This document shows positions 35,693 to 47,476 of a stretch of 64,000 bases of DNA, in pieces (the first letter of the stretch is position 1; every line of letters starts with the position of its first letter). The position numbers were made by a program, and so were the translations under genes. The stretch lies in contig JAIXMQ010000044.1 of NCBI GenBank assembly GCA_025716855.1, positions 62,001 through 126,000 of the forward strand, read 5' to 3'. The stretch comes from Pilaira anomala. Its lineage: Eukaryota; Mucoromycota; Mucoromycetes; Mucorales; Mucoraceae. Under the pieces are notes generated by a model. It did no database searches, had not been told where the DNA came from, and saw only the letters and a program-made list of their open reading frames with translations.

Positions 35693-37036
35693 TGTATCAT
35701 GTGTGTATCTACTATTATAATGTATATTTCCTTTTTATATATATATATATATGTTTCATACCTTGAATGAACTTAACCAAACATCACTGGTTACCATGGA
35801 ATCTTTATAGCTTTGTACTCTTCTAATTACTGCATTTTTTGCAATATTATATTGATTTTGCTGTTGGGTTACTAAATTCTTAATTAGTAAATCATGTAAA
35901 CAATTCTCTGATTTTAGAAATTTACAAACAATTGAATCATCTGGATTTAATGATTTTTCAATCAAATATTCAATATAAATCGACAACTGCATACTAAACG
36001 ATTTTGTTCTTGCAGAAGTAAACTCAACTATTTTGTTGTCAGTTGATTTGTATGTGTGTGTGTGTGTGTGTGCAAAAAAACAAAAAAAAACAAATATATT
36101 ATTATACCTGGCATTTCAATCATCATCTCGGACTCAATGTCCGTATTTTTCACACCATCAATCATATCATCGTCTACTACAAACTGCGACTCATCCTCCT
36201 CCTCCTCCTCCTCCTCCTCCTCCTCCTCCTCCTCCTCTTCATCACCATCATCATCCGTACTTAGATAATCATCCATTGGTCCTTTTTCACCTTGATATTT
36301 ATTCAACCTAGACTTTTTATCTATTTTTAAGCATTAATACATTTTTTTTTTCTAATTTACCTATAGGCCCACGTCAAATTTTCATTTTCTCATCAACTAC
36401 TACTACTACTATTACTACTACTATACCTGCTAGCTTTTTTAACGCCTCACTATATCGTGATACTTGTTTTCCACGTGTCCTTTCTTGCAATATATCTATT
36501 CCAGGTATCAGTCATTGTTGTTTGTTTTATCAGTTTTTTTTTTTTTATTATATGTATAATATACCAGACTTGTCAAGAAAATCCAATTCTTCGTCATGAA
36601 TAGTATCACATTGCTCCACTATAAATAGCATTTTTAATTAATCCATATTCTGTCATGATTTTGTTGTAAATAATAATAAAGTTACTTTGCTTTAGTCTTG
36701 TCAAACGTAAGGGTTCATCTTGACTACTGCTATCTTCTTCGATTTGTATCACTCTCTTTCTCTTTTTTCGTGTTATCACTTCTTCTTCTTCTTCCTCTTC
36801 GTCCTCCTCTTCCTCTTCCTTTTCCTCCACCTCTTCCATTTCCTCATTGTCACTACTAAACAATATATATTATAAATACGGAAATAAGCTCAGAAAAGTA
36901 TTTACTCTTTCACGTCTAAGGTCATGGCCTTCAGCTCATTCTCAAACTTGACAACTGGAGTTGGTGGTGTTTCCTTTTTGGTACTTGGACCGAAGAAATT
37001 TAATAAGTTGGTTTGTTTCTTTCTATTTTTAACCAT
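35127..37036 (-). CDS. DUF4211-domain nuclear protein with N-terminal PIP box
   Basis: Eight exons, 37036-36906, 36855-36686, 36618-36565, 36495-36427, 36320-36108, 36027-35762, 35654-35346 and 35276-35127, give 453 residues with closed phases. Residues 8-15 are QTNLLNFF, a canonical PCNA-interacting (PIP) box QxxLxxFF, preceded by a basic patch (KNRKK). Then come acidic runs (poly-Glu in exons 2 and 5), a basic KKRKRV nuclear-localisation-type motif, and a C-terminal globular part (about 213-404) of the DUF4211 kind with WLSSFK, KYPNWLISNE, CDAC, TECSRKGELYHKFRHFEYH. The CxxC, later Cys and His could bind zinc. The end is a Ser/Asp-rich tail. DUF4211 occurs in fungal proteins of unknown role and in animal QSER1/PRR12. 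A PIP box suggests a job at replication or repair sites. Domain name is from recall. The start follows a long (TG)n tract; an upstream non-coding exon is possible. Confidence 0.75.
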
Positions 37037-37159
37037 GTGTGTGTGTGTGTGTATGTGTGTGTATGTGTGTGTAAGGGGAGAGAGAGAAAAAAAAAAAAAA
37101 AAAAAAAAAAACTTTTTCGCAGTAATTAAAAGCACGTGAGTTTTTTATTTATTTATTTT

Positions 37160-38493
37160 TTATTCTTTAAACATCCAGCCACCTTCACCCATTGTATCTA
37201 TAAACTTGGAATCAGCCTTTGCAATGATTTTTTCACGTAAATCACCGTAAATTGTTTCACCGGCGACCTTTGTAAAATGAGCCGGTTCCCAATTTTGATT
37301 TGCGGTAGCACGTTCTTTACGAAGAGCACGTTGTTCATTTTCAATCAAAGATTTCTCTGTAGAAGCCGTTGCATAATCACCTGCCTTTAATGCATCCGAA
37401 ACCTTTTTCCAAATACGACGTGATTCTAATTCGTTTTGTTCTTCAATAGGCTTCACAACAGGTACAGGTTTTTCCATTGCAGTCAAATCAAGGAAATCTA
37501 CCGTCTTTTTGTTTTTTGTCATGGTAGATTTACCTGTCCATTGACCTTCAATCACAGTAGCTGTTGGAAGTGTCTCGTGTTGAATACTGGCTTTAAAGTG
37601 ATGTACTTCACCTGAAATCCATCCCTTTGTAGTATATTCAATCGAAGCTGAGAATCCAGTTGAAGAATGAACGAATGAAGTACCGTAGAGTTCAACATAA
37701 GGTGCTACAAATAAAAAATTTTTTAATCATCATTATCATCATCACATGCAATCAATACAAAAAGTACTTTACCTGCGTACCAGATACCATTGACAGAGAC
37801 AGAAGGTAAAGTAAAGAGATAGGTTTCATCACGTTCAGTCAATTTTAAGGTACAATAACCAATTTGATCTACCAACATTTGTGTACCAGAAAATCGAGTC
37901 TTTTGACCATCATGTCCATTCACAACCACACCAGCTGCCTTGTTTTCAATATAAAAACCAGATACAGGAGGATGATGACTGACTTGTTCACATACAATAC
38001 GCGTATTATCTTGCCATTCACATAAGAATTGTTCACCAAGAATTGGATTAAATGGTTTCTTTTCCCATTCTCCTTTAGGCACTCTACTACTGAAGGATCC
38101 ATTTAATGATGAAATGAACCACTTGATTGCAGCATAAAAACGTTCTTCGGCGTTATCTGACTTACCGACCGCTCTCAACTATAAAAACCAAACTAGTTAG
38201 TGTATGATTATTATTATTTTTTTTTATATATATCACTTACAAGCTCTGGTTGATCAGCCCAAAAAGAACTATAGATTTATATATATATATATATTTTAGA
38301 TACGTTTTTCTTCTTTTGCTTTTTTTTTTCATACTTACGAATATTCTAATAAAGAGATGGGTGCCAATAAAAAGGAAGGACATGTTAAACTAGAAAGATC
38401 TCCTGTGAAAGAAGCCAAAGTCTTGAGAAAAGAGGAGAAACTGCCTTGTTGGTCAGCGGGGATGCTCTCAAGTGTATTATCGGAACTTGTCAT
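37160..38493 (-). CDS. Oxysterol-binding protein, Kes1/Osh4-type lipid exchanger
   Basis: Four exons, 38493-38339, 38268-38241, 38178-37773 and 37704-37160, encode 377 residues. Exon 2 is only 28 bases. The N-terminus ([19 protein letters not shown], then [20 protein letters not shown]) is the lid and first strands of Osh4. The family signature EQVSHHPP is at residues 125-132. NPILGE precedes it. [18 protein letters not shown] and RALRKER are the conserved C-terminal helices. No PH, ankyrin or FFAT region is present, so it is the short cytosolic type that swaps sterol for PI4P between membranes, mainly at the Golgi. Compared with yeast Kes1 (434 residues) it ends early after [15 protein letters not shown], lacking the last WRFQRELW segment. 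The 123-base gap to the DUF4211 start downstream is short. Confidence 0.92.
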
Positions 38494-39193
38494 GATGGTC
38501 TTTTTACAACAAAAAAAAAAGGATGAAGAAAAAAAAAAAAGGGGTAAAATAATAATAAACTTTTTCTTTTAAACCCATCATCATTTGTGGACGTCACCTG
38601 GAAGAAGTTTATTTAGATTTGTTTTAATTCCAGCAAAAATCTTCCTTTTGAGATGCCGTTGCAAATCCAATAGGCAAGTGAGATTTTAGCTTATACAGAG
38701 AATGTTTGAATTGCATTAAGAAAACTGCTATTCGTTATTAACGTATCCATGGTAAAGTGATATTTCACTACAATTAGTATCTATATAGAGTATTTCTCAA
38801 AGTATGACAATCTTAACATAAACTATGGTGATTTCGCTGCTTGACACACACACATCACCCCTCTCTCTAATCAATACAATTTAAAGAATATACAAAAAAT
38901 CAATGGTTTTTCCATCATCAAAAATTCGACATAAAAATACATGTAAATACAATAATATCCAGCTCAATTTTAGTAAAGCGAGGCGTCTAAGGTGTTATAG
39001 AGTTTTCCGCAATATCAAAAGTATATAATTTCTCTCTCGTAAATTTCCATCTGTCATAATAGACTAAAAAAACTAAATCAATAATATATATAGTCGTTAC
39101 ATTAGCATTTCGGCTTGCATTTCTACTTTTTAATTCTGAGCTATATTTTTTTATTCCTTTTTTTTTTCAATAGTTTATTATTTATATGTTGAT
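38494..39193. other. Intergenic, no gene seen
   Basis: Promoter region of the oxysterol-binding protein gene and 3' flank of the NDUFA7 gene (the two are on the same strand). A-rich just upstream of the OSBP start (38508-38541). No other signal. Confidence 0.5.
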
Positions 39194-39961
39194 TTAAGTG
39201 GTGATGACTCTCATAGGGAAGTAAGAACCTACGTTTAAAAAAGAAAAAGAAAAAAAAAAGTAAGTAAAGATTCATGCAAAAAAAAGAATAAAAATGACAG
39301 GTCTTACCATCGTTGGGAGGGATGAAATCTTCAGATACCTTCCACTTGACTTGAGGACCAAATCTGGGAGCAGGAGGAAGTTTGCTTGTGGAATAAAGCT
39401 TTTGAGAGCTCAAAACTTCAACAAGGGGCTTGGCTTGAGTGGCAGTGGTGACAGCCTTATCAACAGTGGCTTCAGCAGGAAGACTAATGCATGTATGATT
39501 AGATTTTTTTTTTAAAGTTCTATGTACAAATTCAAGTTTTTCTCTTTTTTACCTAGGGTTGATATGGCCACCTTCGAGGAGAAGAGCAACGTCACTTTGA
39601 GTATAAACAGCGAGACGAGGGAAGTTTCTACGGGTATCACGCTTAAAATAGGGGTTGTTGCTAATAGCGGAAGCTTTTGACTTGGGATAAATGTACTTTT
39701 CGGGGCGAGAACTAAAAAAAAATCCAAAACTGTCAATATATTGCTTTGTTTCTATTTAAAAATTGAATACATGTTATCTTACCCAGGAGCAGGAGTACGG
39801 AATTTACCAACAACGGGCATACCGTCAGTAGATAAAGGGTTCTATGCAAAAAAAAGGCTTTTTAATATTCTAAAAATTTTTGTTTAATTTCGTAGTTACA
39901 GTAAACTTACGACAGAGAAGTATTTCTTCATCCATGACCAAGTCTTTGAGTTCCAAGACAT
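39194..39961 (-). CDS. Mitochondrial complex I accessory subunit NDUFA7/NUZM (B14.5a)
   Basis: Five exons, 39961-39911, 39841-39783, 39711-39553, 39483-39308 and 39228-39194, give 159 residues. The core SAISNNPYFKRDTRRNFPRL corresponds to the LSNNYYxxRDxRRxxxP block of human NDUFA7, and SKLPPAPRFGPQVKWKVSED corresponds to its C-terminal PPxPxxxWxLS segment. The start MSWNSKTWSWMKKYFSVNPL is typical of fungal NUZM-type subunits. NDUFA7 lies on the matrix side of NADH:ubiquinone oxidoreductase near the junction of the peripheral and membrane arms. Its presence shows the organism keeps a proton-pumping complex I. The final exon is only 35 bases (GSYFPMRVITT). Codon use is strongly biased toward T/C-ending codons, as in highly expressed genes. 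Confidence 0.8.
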
Positions 39962-40559
39962 TTTTTTTTTATTAAGGCTGTTGAGTTGATAATGAACATA
40001 ATTGAATAGAAAAAAAATGACGAGTCGAATGGTTAGTTTTTTAACTGAAATAATGGTTGAATCAAATCATGTCGATTTTTTTTTTTTTTTTTGGCTAATT
40101 ACCTTATTGTAAGTTAGATCAACAAAAAATAAAGGGAAAAATATCTGGGCTTCTTTACAAGGCTGAAAGCGCTCAAGAAAATAAAGTGATGTCACGCTCA
40201 TGGGGCGAATAGAAAGCATTGCTTTATTAAATATCCGCCTCCTTGGGATTCCTTTTTTGTGTGTGTATACATATCCAGCAGACAAATAATGTGCATTACA
40301 ACAACGAAATTACATTAGGGTGAGGACTACTTGGATTTAGAGTATCATCTTGTAATTACACTGCTATCTATACATTTAAGGGACCAGGCAATTATGAATT
40401 GTGTCTCAGAAAATAAACATATATTCTCGCATATGTAACAAATATATTTACATAAATGAGATTGTTTAAATGGAAATTTTTATTATACTATGAAATTTAT
40501 TACAAGAGAGAGAGGGAAAAAAAAAAAAAATGAAAATAATTGATGATATTTTAAATAAT
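39962..40559. other. Intergenic, no gene seen
   Basis: Leader of the NDUFA7 gene and 3' flank of the Kre33 gene, which is on the same strand. Poly-T at 40077-40092 and poly-A at 40518-40530. Confidence 0.5.
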
Positions 40560-43500
40560 CTATGAACGTTTGGCCTTCTTGGACAGTTTGACCTTTCCAA
40601 TATTACGATTCTTTTCCTTTTCAGACATTTGTTTTGCACTTTCAGCCTTTCTCTTCTTGGAAGAGTTTTCGTTTTTAACACTGATAACAGAACTCATATC
40701 GCCCTTCTTTCCAGAAGCGAGAGCCTTAACACGGTCCTCAGCAGGAGCCCAGTCTTCTTCTTTACCACCAATGGCATATTTAGTTAAATCAAGCGAATCA
40801 ATCAACTCTCTTTGCTTTGCTTTTAATTCATCCATGACTTCGTCACCAGCCTTCTCTAAATCGGCATCAACATCGTCTTTTAATGGTTTCCAAGCTTCAT
40901 CATCAGCTGCATCACGCTTACTACTACTACTATTACCTTCTTCCATCTTTTTGCTAGAGTTGAGTGTAGGTACAGTCTCTTCGTATGCCTTGGCTTCAAC
41001 CTTGGCAAAGTATTGAGACATTTTTCTAATGATCTTGACAAAGAGAGCAAGAACTTGGTTACTAGCCAAACCGAGTTCCTTTTGAAGTTCATCAATAGAT
41101 TTACGTTGAAGACCAATACCGAGTAAGATGGCACTTTGAACACCAGAGAGCTTGATATCAGCAGGCATCTCACCTCTAAAGTAAAGTTCAGCGATAGTAG
41201 GGATCATATCAATAATCACATGATAATCAAGCATGTTGTTAGAGTAAGATTCAAGACGCTTTAAATCATAAGGTGTGAAGAAAAGACCCAACGAGTTCTT
41301 GTTGAGATCACGACCGCCCTCAACCTCACTATCTTGACCTTGCTTAGCTGCATCAATAATACTAAGAGCATTCACAGCAGTGAAATCACGGAAGTTGTAT
41401 GATAAAAGGTTAAGGAAACGCTTGGAGAAATCACGAGCAAAGGCATCAAGCCATGCAGCGTTAGCAACACGAGAATCTTCAGTATCTGTCAAGGCCTTGA
41501 TCATAACACAAGAGTGTTCACCAGTCAATTCGTTGGCAGTTTGACGCATGTAAAGAGGAACGAAACCAGCACGCTTCCAGAACTTGTGAAGAGAAGGTGT
41601 AAGACCATAAGAAACACCAAGGTAATCAAGACGAGGCGCAGGTTTATCGCTCAACTTGGTAAGAAGAGGAGGCATCTTACGAGGATCACGAACCTTGACT
41701 TGGTCGGTCTTTAAGTCGACATTATCAAATTCATGATCGTTCACATGAGGAAGAGATTCACTATCATTGGGACTCGTCTCACTCAAACTACTGGTCTTGC
41801 CTTGGTAGAAGTTCGTAAGAAGCTCAAGAGCTCTAGAACCATAACCCATCTTGGCATAATCAGGATGTGTAGCAATACGAACAACACGTGCACCAGAAAG
41901 ACTGGCAAAATCATCATCTTGGTATTGTTGAGAAATCAACCAAGGAATCATATCGCCAGAGGGACGTTGACCACGAGCAAGAGAATTAATCACACTTTGA
42001 CGAGAGATCTCACCTTCAAGACAAACTTGAACAACAACTAAAGGATCAGGTAAACTAGTGCTATTCTCATTGACAGGAGGAAGTAAAACAAATAAATGAT
42101 GAGCAGGAGCATCACTCATTAATTGTAAATCGTTGGGTGAATTCTTGTAATGACTAGCAACATAGAGAGACATCATACGTTGCAAGAAAGTTTCGGAGAC
42201 AGGATGGTAAGAGAAGAGAGTATCACGGTTAACATAGAAAAGTTCGCACTCGGAAGGATGAGGACAACCTTGAATGTTCTTGGAAACAACAGTAGCGTCT
42301 AAACAAAGAACCTTATTTAACCACTTCTCAACAGGATCATTAGGAGCGTAACGAATAGGTTCTTCAAGTTTCACTTCCTTTAAGGTACGACCACCCAAAG
42401 AGGTATCAGCACCTTCCACCTTCTTGGCTTGAAGGTCACGGCCAACAACAATACCATCCGCATTATCATCTTGCTTACCAACGAATCCACGAGATTGCTC
42501 ACGTAATTGTTGAATCAACTTGAGAGAAAGAGAACGACCCGTACCTTCATAACCGTTAATCGTAGATGCCATGAAAACAAGGTAAGGACCTAACAATTTA
42601 CGAACTAAAGGTAAAGGAATAGCAGCAGCTTCATCAATGACAAGAAGTTCAGCTTGACCGAGAACATGAGCATCTTGAGGTTGAATATATTGAATTGTTT
42701 GACGATGTTGCTTGAAAATGTTGACACGAACAATCGCCTTATTAAATTCAGGGTTCGTGGATTGAACGATATCGTAATCAAGATGTTCCTCATATCCAAG
42801 AGCATCAAAGGTCTTGAAAACAAATTCGAATAAGGTATTTAAATTCTCGGGACTAGGAGAAGTGACAAAAATATTGGAATAACCATAAGCAACAGCCGAT
42901 GCCATGGCAATACCGAGCGCTGCGGACTTACCACGACCACGAGCAGCTGTCAAAGTAACAGTACTACGAAGTGACTTTTCGGAAATGGCTTCAATAAAAG
43001 TTAAAACAGCCTTTGCTTGGTCAATTGTACGTGTACATTTTACAAGAGATCCAACAGGTTCAGTATCGGCTAATGATTCCTTTAATTCCTTAAGTTCAAT
43101 TTCCTCTGCTGTTTGTTCGTCGGATTGCTTAATTGCAAGAGGCTTTACGTTCTTACCCATACTGATAGGTAAAACATTCAATTCATCGTCAACAACTAAA
43201 CAAGTCTCGCATGATCCAAGTGATAAAATGAAACGTTCGTTGAAACGAGCAATAATATCGCTATGAGCTTCGGTACGGTATCTGCTGTGGACATCCTATA
43301 AATAAATAAATAAAAAAAATGTGTCAAAAAGAAACTCTAAAAAAAAAAAAATCAAGTTTAGCAATATATATGTGTATATTACCATTGTCATAGTGTAAAG
43401 TTGTTTAAGGGAGTTCATACTCTTCAATAAAAGAACAACCATACCTCCACCTTCAACAGTTTCAATTGTACGAGCTAAAGTGTTGGGTGTAATAGCTTCA

Positions 43501-44035
43501 AAATCTTGGAGAACACACATACCGTAAGTGTTACCAAGAATATTTTGAGTTTCTTTATAGTAAGCATAACGAATGTTTGTAACGGTGATGAAAAGCTCGA
43601 AAGGATCTTCTTTATTTACGTCTCTAATTCCACGCTTAATATCATTCTTGATCTTGTTTTCACGCTTCTTACGATGACTATATACAAAGAAAAAAAAAAA
43701 AAGAGAATAAGTATGCCTTTTCTAGTCCTAGTTTTCTGAAAAAAAAAAAAAAAATAGTTACCTAGTGAAACCAAGTTCCTTTTTATAACACCATAAAACT
43801 GAAGGGCGAGAAGTAACTTGTGCTTGAGATAAAAGCCAATGCAAGTTGACAATCTAAAAATAAAGTTACTGTCAGTTTCTTTTTTTTTTTTCAAAAAAAA
43901 AAAAAACAAGTAGCATTCGTCTCATACCTGATCTTTTCCTTTATCACCAACAACAACAAAGAAAGATCTATGCTTGGTTTGTACACAATTCTTAATGAGT
44001 GTGTGTACACGGGAATCGACAACCTTCTTAACCAT
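40560..44035 (-). CDS. KRE33: RNA cytidine acetyltransferase (NAT10/Kre33)
   Basis: Four exons, 44035-43928, 43853-43762, 43677-43383 and 43295-40560, give 1076 residues (yeast Kre33 1056). N-terminal MVKKVVDSRVHTLIKN is diagnostic. The RecA-like helicase domain has a Walker A AARGRGKSAALG (about 282-293) and a DEAH-like VIDEAAAIPLP (384-394). The GNAT acetyltransferase domain shows RVVRIATHPDYAKMGYGSRA (about 635-654), where the GYGSRA loop binds acetyl-CoA. A tRNA-binding region and a Lys-rich tail (SKKRKAES, KLSKKAKRS) suited to nucleolar targeting follow. It makes N4-acetylcytidine in 18S rRNA and, with Tan1, in tRNA Ser/Leu, using ATP and acetyl-CoA, and it is needed for small-subunit assembly. 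Codon use is that of a well-expressed gene. All key motifs look intact. Confidence 0.95.
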
Positions 44036-47000
44036 ATTAACTTATGAGTTGGTTTTTGATAAAGCAAAGATTTATTTTTTTTTTTTCGAAAACTGACATG
44101 AACCTAAACAACGATATCAAGTGGCGTTTGAAAACGAAAAACGGTCACTGGTCTCTGTCGAATTAAACCTTTCCAGAAAAAAAAAAGGGGCAAAGTAAAA
44201 TGTCCCTTCTTGCGGACTATAGGTATATACAGACTTTCTCAAATGTACAACAACGCCGTGACCCCAAAGTGAAATAAATATAAGGATGCATTATTTTGAC
44301 ATGTCGTTACATTGAAGTTATATATATATGTATTTTGTTAAAATACGCAAGTAAGCTAATTAGGTGAGTATATTACTTTGTTCTAAGACATGATGTGAGC
44401 CGTAAGTTCTAATATTCTGATCTTCTCTTCTGGTTAATTCGGCTCGGGTTTCGACGGAGCTATTGGACATTTTGAGTTTATCTTTTGTCACACTGGCACG
44501 ATAGCCTGAAATCCTTCTGCATATATTATGCATTGATATATCAAAATCAACAAATAAAATGAAATACACTCAAAATAAAATAAAATTGTTATGTACTTTT
44601 CTATTGATATACATGTCTTTACTTTGATAGAGTGATTTAGCTTACTCATTTAAATCGGTTATTATTCTAGCTCTAGGGTTTGTTGTATTCCATTATTTAG
44701 TATGAAAACTAGTTGGAATTTTGTATTTTGGGTAATTAGTTAAGTGAGTTTTGTAAAGGGTCACTTTATTTTTATTAAATAAAAGACAACGTTTAAATAG
44801 TAGTATGTAAGTATTTTTTTTTTTATTTTGTTAATATATGTAGCCTATCGTTGTGTCTCTTAGAATTCATTAGACTTAAAACTACTTTCATAAATAGCCA
44901 CAAGTAAAAAAAAAAAAGACCTCCTGTCAAAAATATATCGAACCTGACTAACCTTTGACGGATCTGAAAAATATTTCATATTCCATTCAAGAACCATTCA
45001 AGCTAAACTATTATAAGCAAACAATAAAAAAAATGCTTTTTAAAGGATTACCAAATAGGGTAGCTTATATAAGAATGGTATGAATTACGCACATTACTAT
45101 TCTTATCTATGGTCTCGGTTGTGTGATCGATTACATGTGATATCATATTTTAAATAGAGAATCAAGAAGATGATTTTTCACATTTGAGAAAAAAAAAAGA
45201 TGACTGTACTTTGGGATATACGAGATAAGTTTTGAAAATGTATATCAAAATACCACAGGAGGAACAAAATTTTCTTTCTTTTTCATCATCTGCATTTATA
45301 TAGTATATACTCTTTATGTTGTATGTATAGTATAAGTTTTGATTCTTTTTTTTTTAACATGCTTTGTTTTTAATTCATACATGTTAAAAAACTATGTAAT
45401 CAATTGCAGGCTTATTACAATAATTAGGCCAATGCTTCTTAAGTGAAAACTAAAACTACTACAGATTTTATGCGATTATATCATCTCAGTAAAATGGTGT
45501 AATCTTGTTCCAGGTCATCTGTCTTAAAACGCTAAAGCATTGTTTATCCGTTACATCTATTAATTCAAAAAAAAAAAGGAGGCTCCATATATAAATTGAG
45601 AGAGGGTGATGCGACTGGTGATACGTTGTTTCCCCACACAGAAAATACATTATTCTCTTGTAACCCATGAAATATAATAAGCATATTTAAACTGTTTTTT
45701 TTTTAATAAAATAAAGGTACAAGAATATTTAGCAGACTAATGGCTACACGTAGATTATTTAATGTGATTATATAGGACAATAAACTGTATATTTGAAAGT
45801 ACCCTTCATCTATTTTTTCTTTTGCGGGGGAAAAAAAAAGAGATAGAGTCATTTATATGTCAGGGATTGATTATATTATTAGAAGTTTTGATCTAACCTT
45901 GTATGTAAATATAACATTGATCAAGAAAATTATCTTTGTTACAAAATCAATTGGGATTTATGTATTGAAGAGACAACCATGACTTCCATACGAAACTTAG
46001 AGAGGAACTTTTATTGGCTCAAGATAACATAATGCGGTTAAAATTTGGGTTTCATTCCCACGCGATTACCCCGCAAAAAAGGTTATAATTTTACGCTGTA
46101 AATATAAACAAATAAAAACCATATTAGAATAATCAGTGGTACCTTTCAACAAAAAGAAGGAAACAGAAGGTGAATGTAACACATCATGATCTATAAACCA
46201 AGATCATGTTACAGTCTTCATAAAATATGAAAATAAAAAGACTATCTTCTTTTATTTTTTCGTATACATACAACAATTTTTAATGTATAACAAAAAACAC
46301 GAATACTATTTATTTATATGTACATATGGCACTCTCGAATTTTTAATGGGAACTATAATTGATGTGGGGAAGATTTGGCTTATGTATACTGGCTAAAGTT
46401 TTATTCATGTTATGACTTGTGCTATGTTGTACGGTATACGTAATTTAAGAAATGTTACAGGCTCTTTACCATTGTAAACGATTATGCGGCTAGCGGCTGG
46501 TATAATAAAGATAACTGTTTTATCTCTTTTGTTTCAGCTGTAAAAAACTTATTATGCCCGTACATTAACTACAGGAAAGAATAAAAAAAGTTACATTCTT
46601 CTTAATTTTTAGCTGAATAATAAGAGAAGTGTAAGACAAGAGCTTCATTTGTGTACATTTCTTTTTTTATAGTTCATGTGATCAAATCGTTTTATCTTTA
46701 CTCTTAACAATGTTCAAATGTGGAGCATTGTGAGTAATATATGGAACCAATCAGAACTAAATCGGAAATTCAATGTCATACCGTGAGTAAAGCGGTAAAG
46801 AGCTGAAATGACTTGATGGAAGGAAAGGAAGTAAAGTAAATGAAAGGAAATTACATATAAGTGATATGTCAAAAGCTATTACCAAAGACTATTATCTGTC
46901 AGATCTCTAAGATTGAGTGCGATATCGGCACAAGGGTCCTTCCATGAGTGAGTTCTTCACCGCGGATAGTTTGCAGTATAAGGAAATCAATACTCCAACT

Positions 47001-47476
47001 AGGCAATCCAACCGAGATTTTATACAACAGAGAAAAAGTTAAAAATAAAGATTTTGTAACTTATAAATACTTCTTTTTTGTTATTTCCTATGTATTTTCT
47101 TGTATAAAATATATCTCCTTTTTTATAAGAAAAAAGTAAAGAAATCTATCTCTGTGTGTGTACTACTTTTCTTACTATTATTCCGAATGAATTAAAATAT
47201 ATATATATATATATCTGGGGTTCTTCAGACTTTGTGTCTCATAAGAAATTAAAGTTTCCCTTTATTACTAAATCAAGTAATTGTACCCCGCCTTCCAAAG
47301 ATTTGCCCTGAACAACCAAGTTGTTTTATTGGGTACTACTCTGTCTCTAATGTCCTCCCCAACAAAAAAAAAAAAAAGATATAAAAAGGAATGCATTTTT
47401 TTTTTCTCGTTTAAAAATCTATTCTTTTTTTTTTTCAACCTTTTCTCTTTTTTTTTATATATACATATATCCTAAA
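44036..47476. other. 3.4-kb gene-poor region upstream of Kre33 and acetyl-CoA synthetase
   Basis: Both flanking genes point away, so both promoters lie here. I find no gene with recognisable motifs. The only stretch with protein-like character is on the minus strand at about 44470-44360 (MSNSSVETRAELTRREDQ, then TYGSHHVLEQ), 36 residues from an ATG to a stop. It may be an exon of an unjoined small gene or chance. Elsewhere A/T-rich unique sequence, with (TA)n near 47196-47213 and A/T runs just before the acetyl-CoA synthetase start. Confidence 0.4.

Noticed and set aside
36033..36311. Plus-strand poly-Pro/His/Ser frames opposite the DUF4211 gene
   Set aside because: They are antisense to the poly-Glu coding repeat (CTC)n and have no independent support.
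36330..36426. Extra exon in the DUF4211 gene within the (TAG)n-containing stretch
   Set aside because: Any reading in the required phase meets a stop (ATT TGA); treating the whole stretch as one intron keeps phase and gives a continuous protein.
44360..44569. 69-residue minus-strand frame as a gene
   Set aside because: Only the last 36 residues look protein-like and no homologue or splice partner is recognised; mentioned under the intergenic entry instead of being called.
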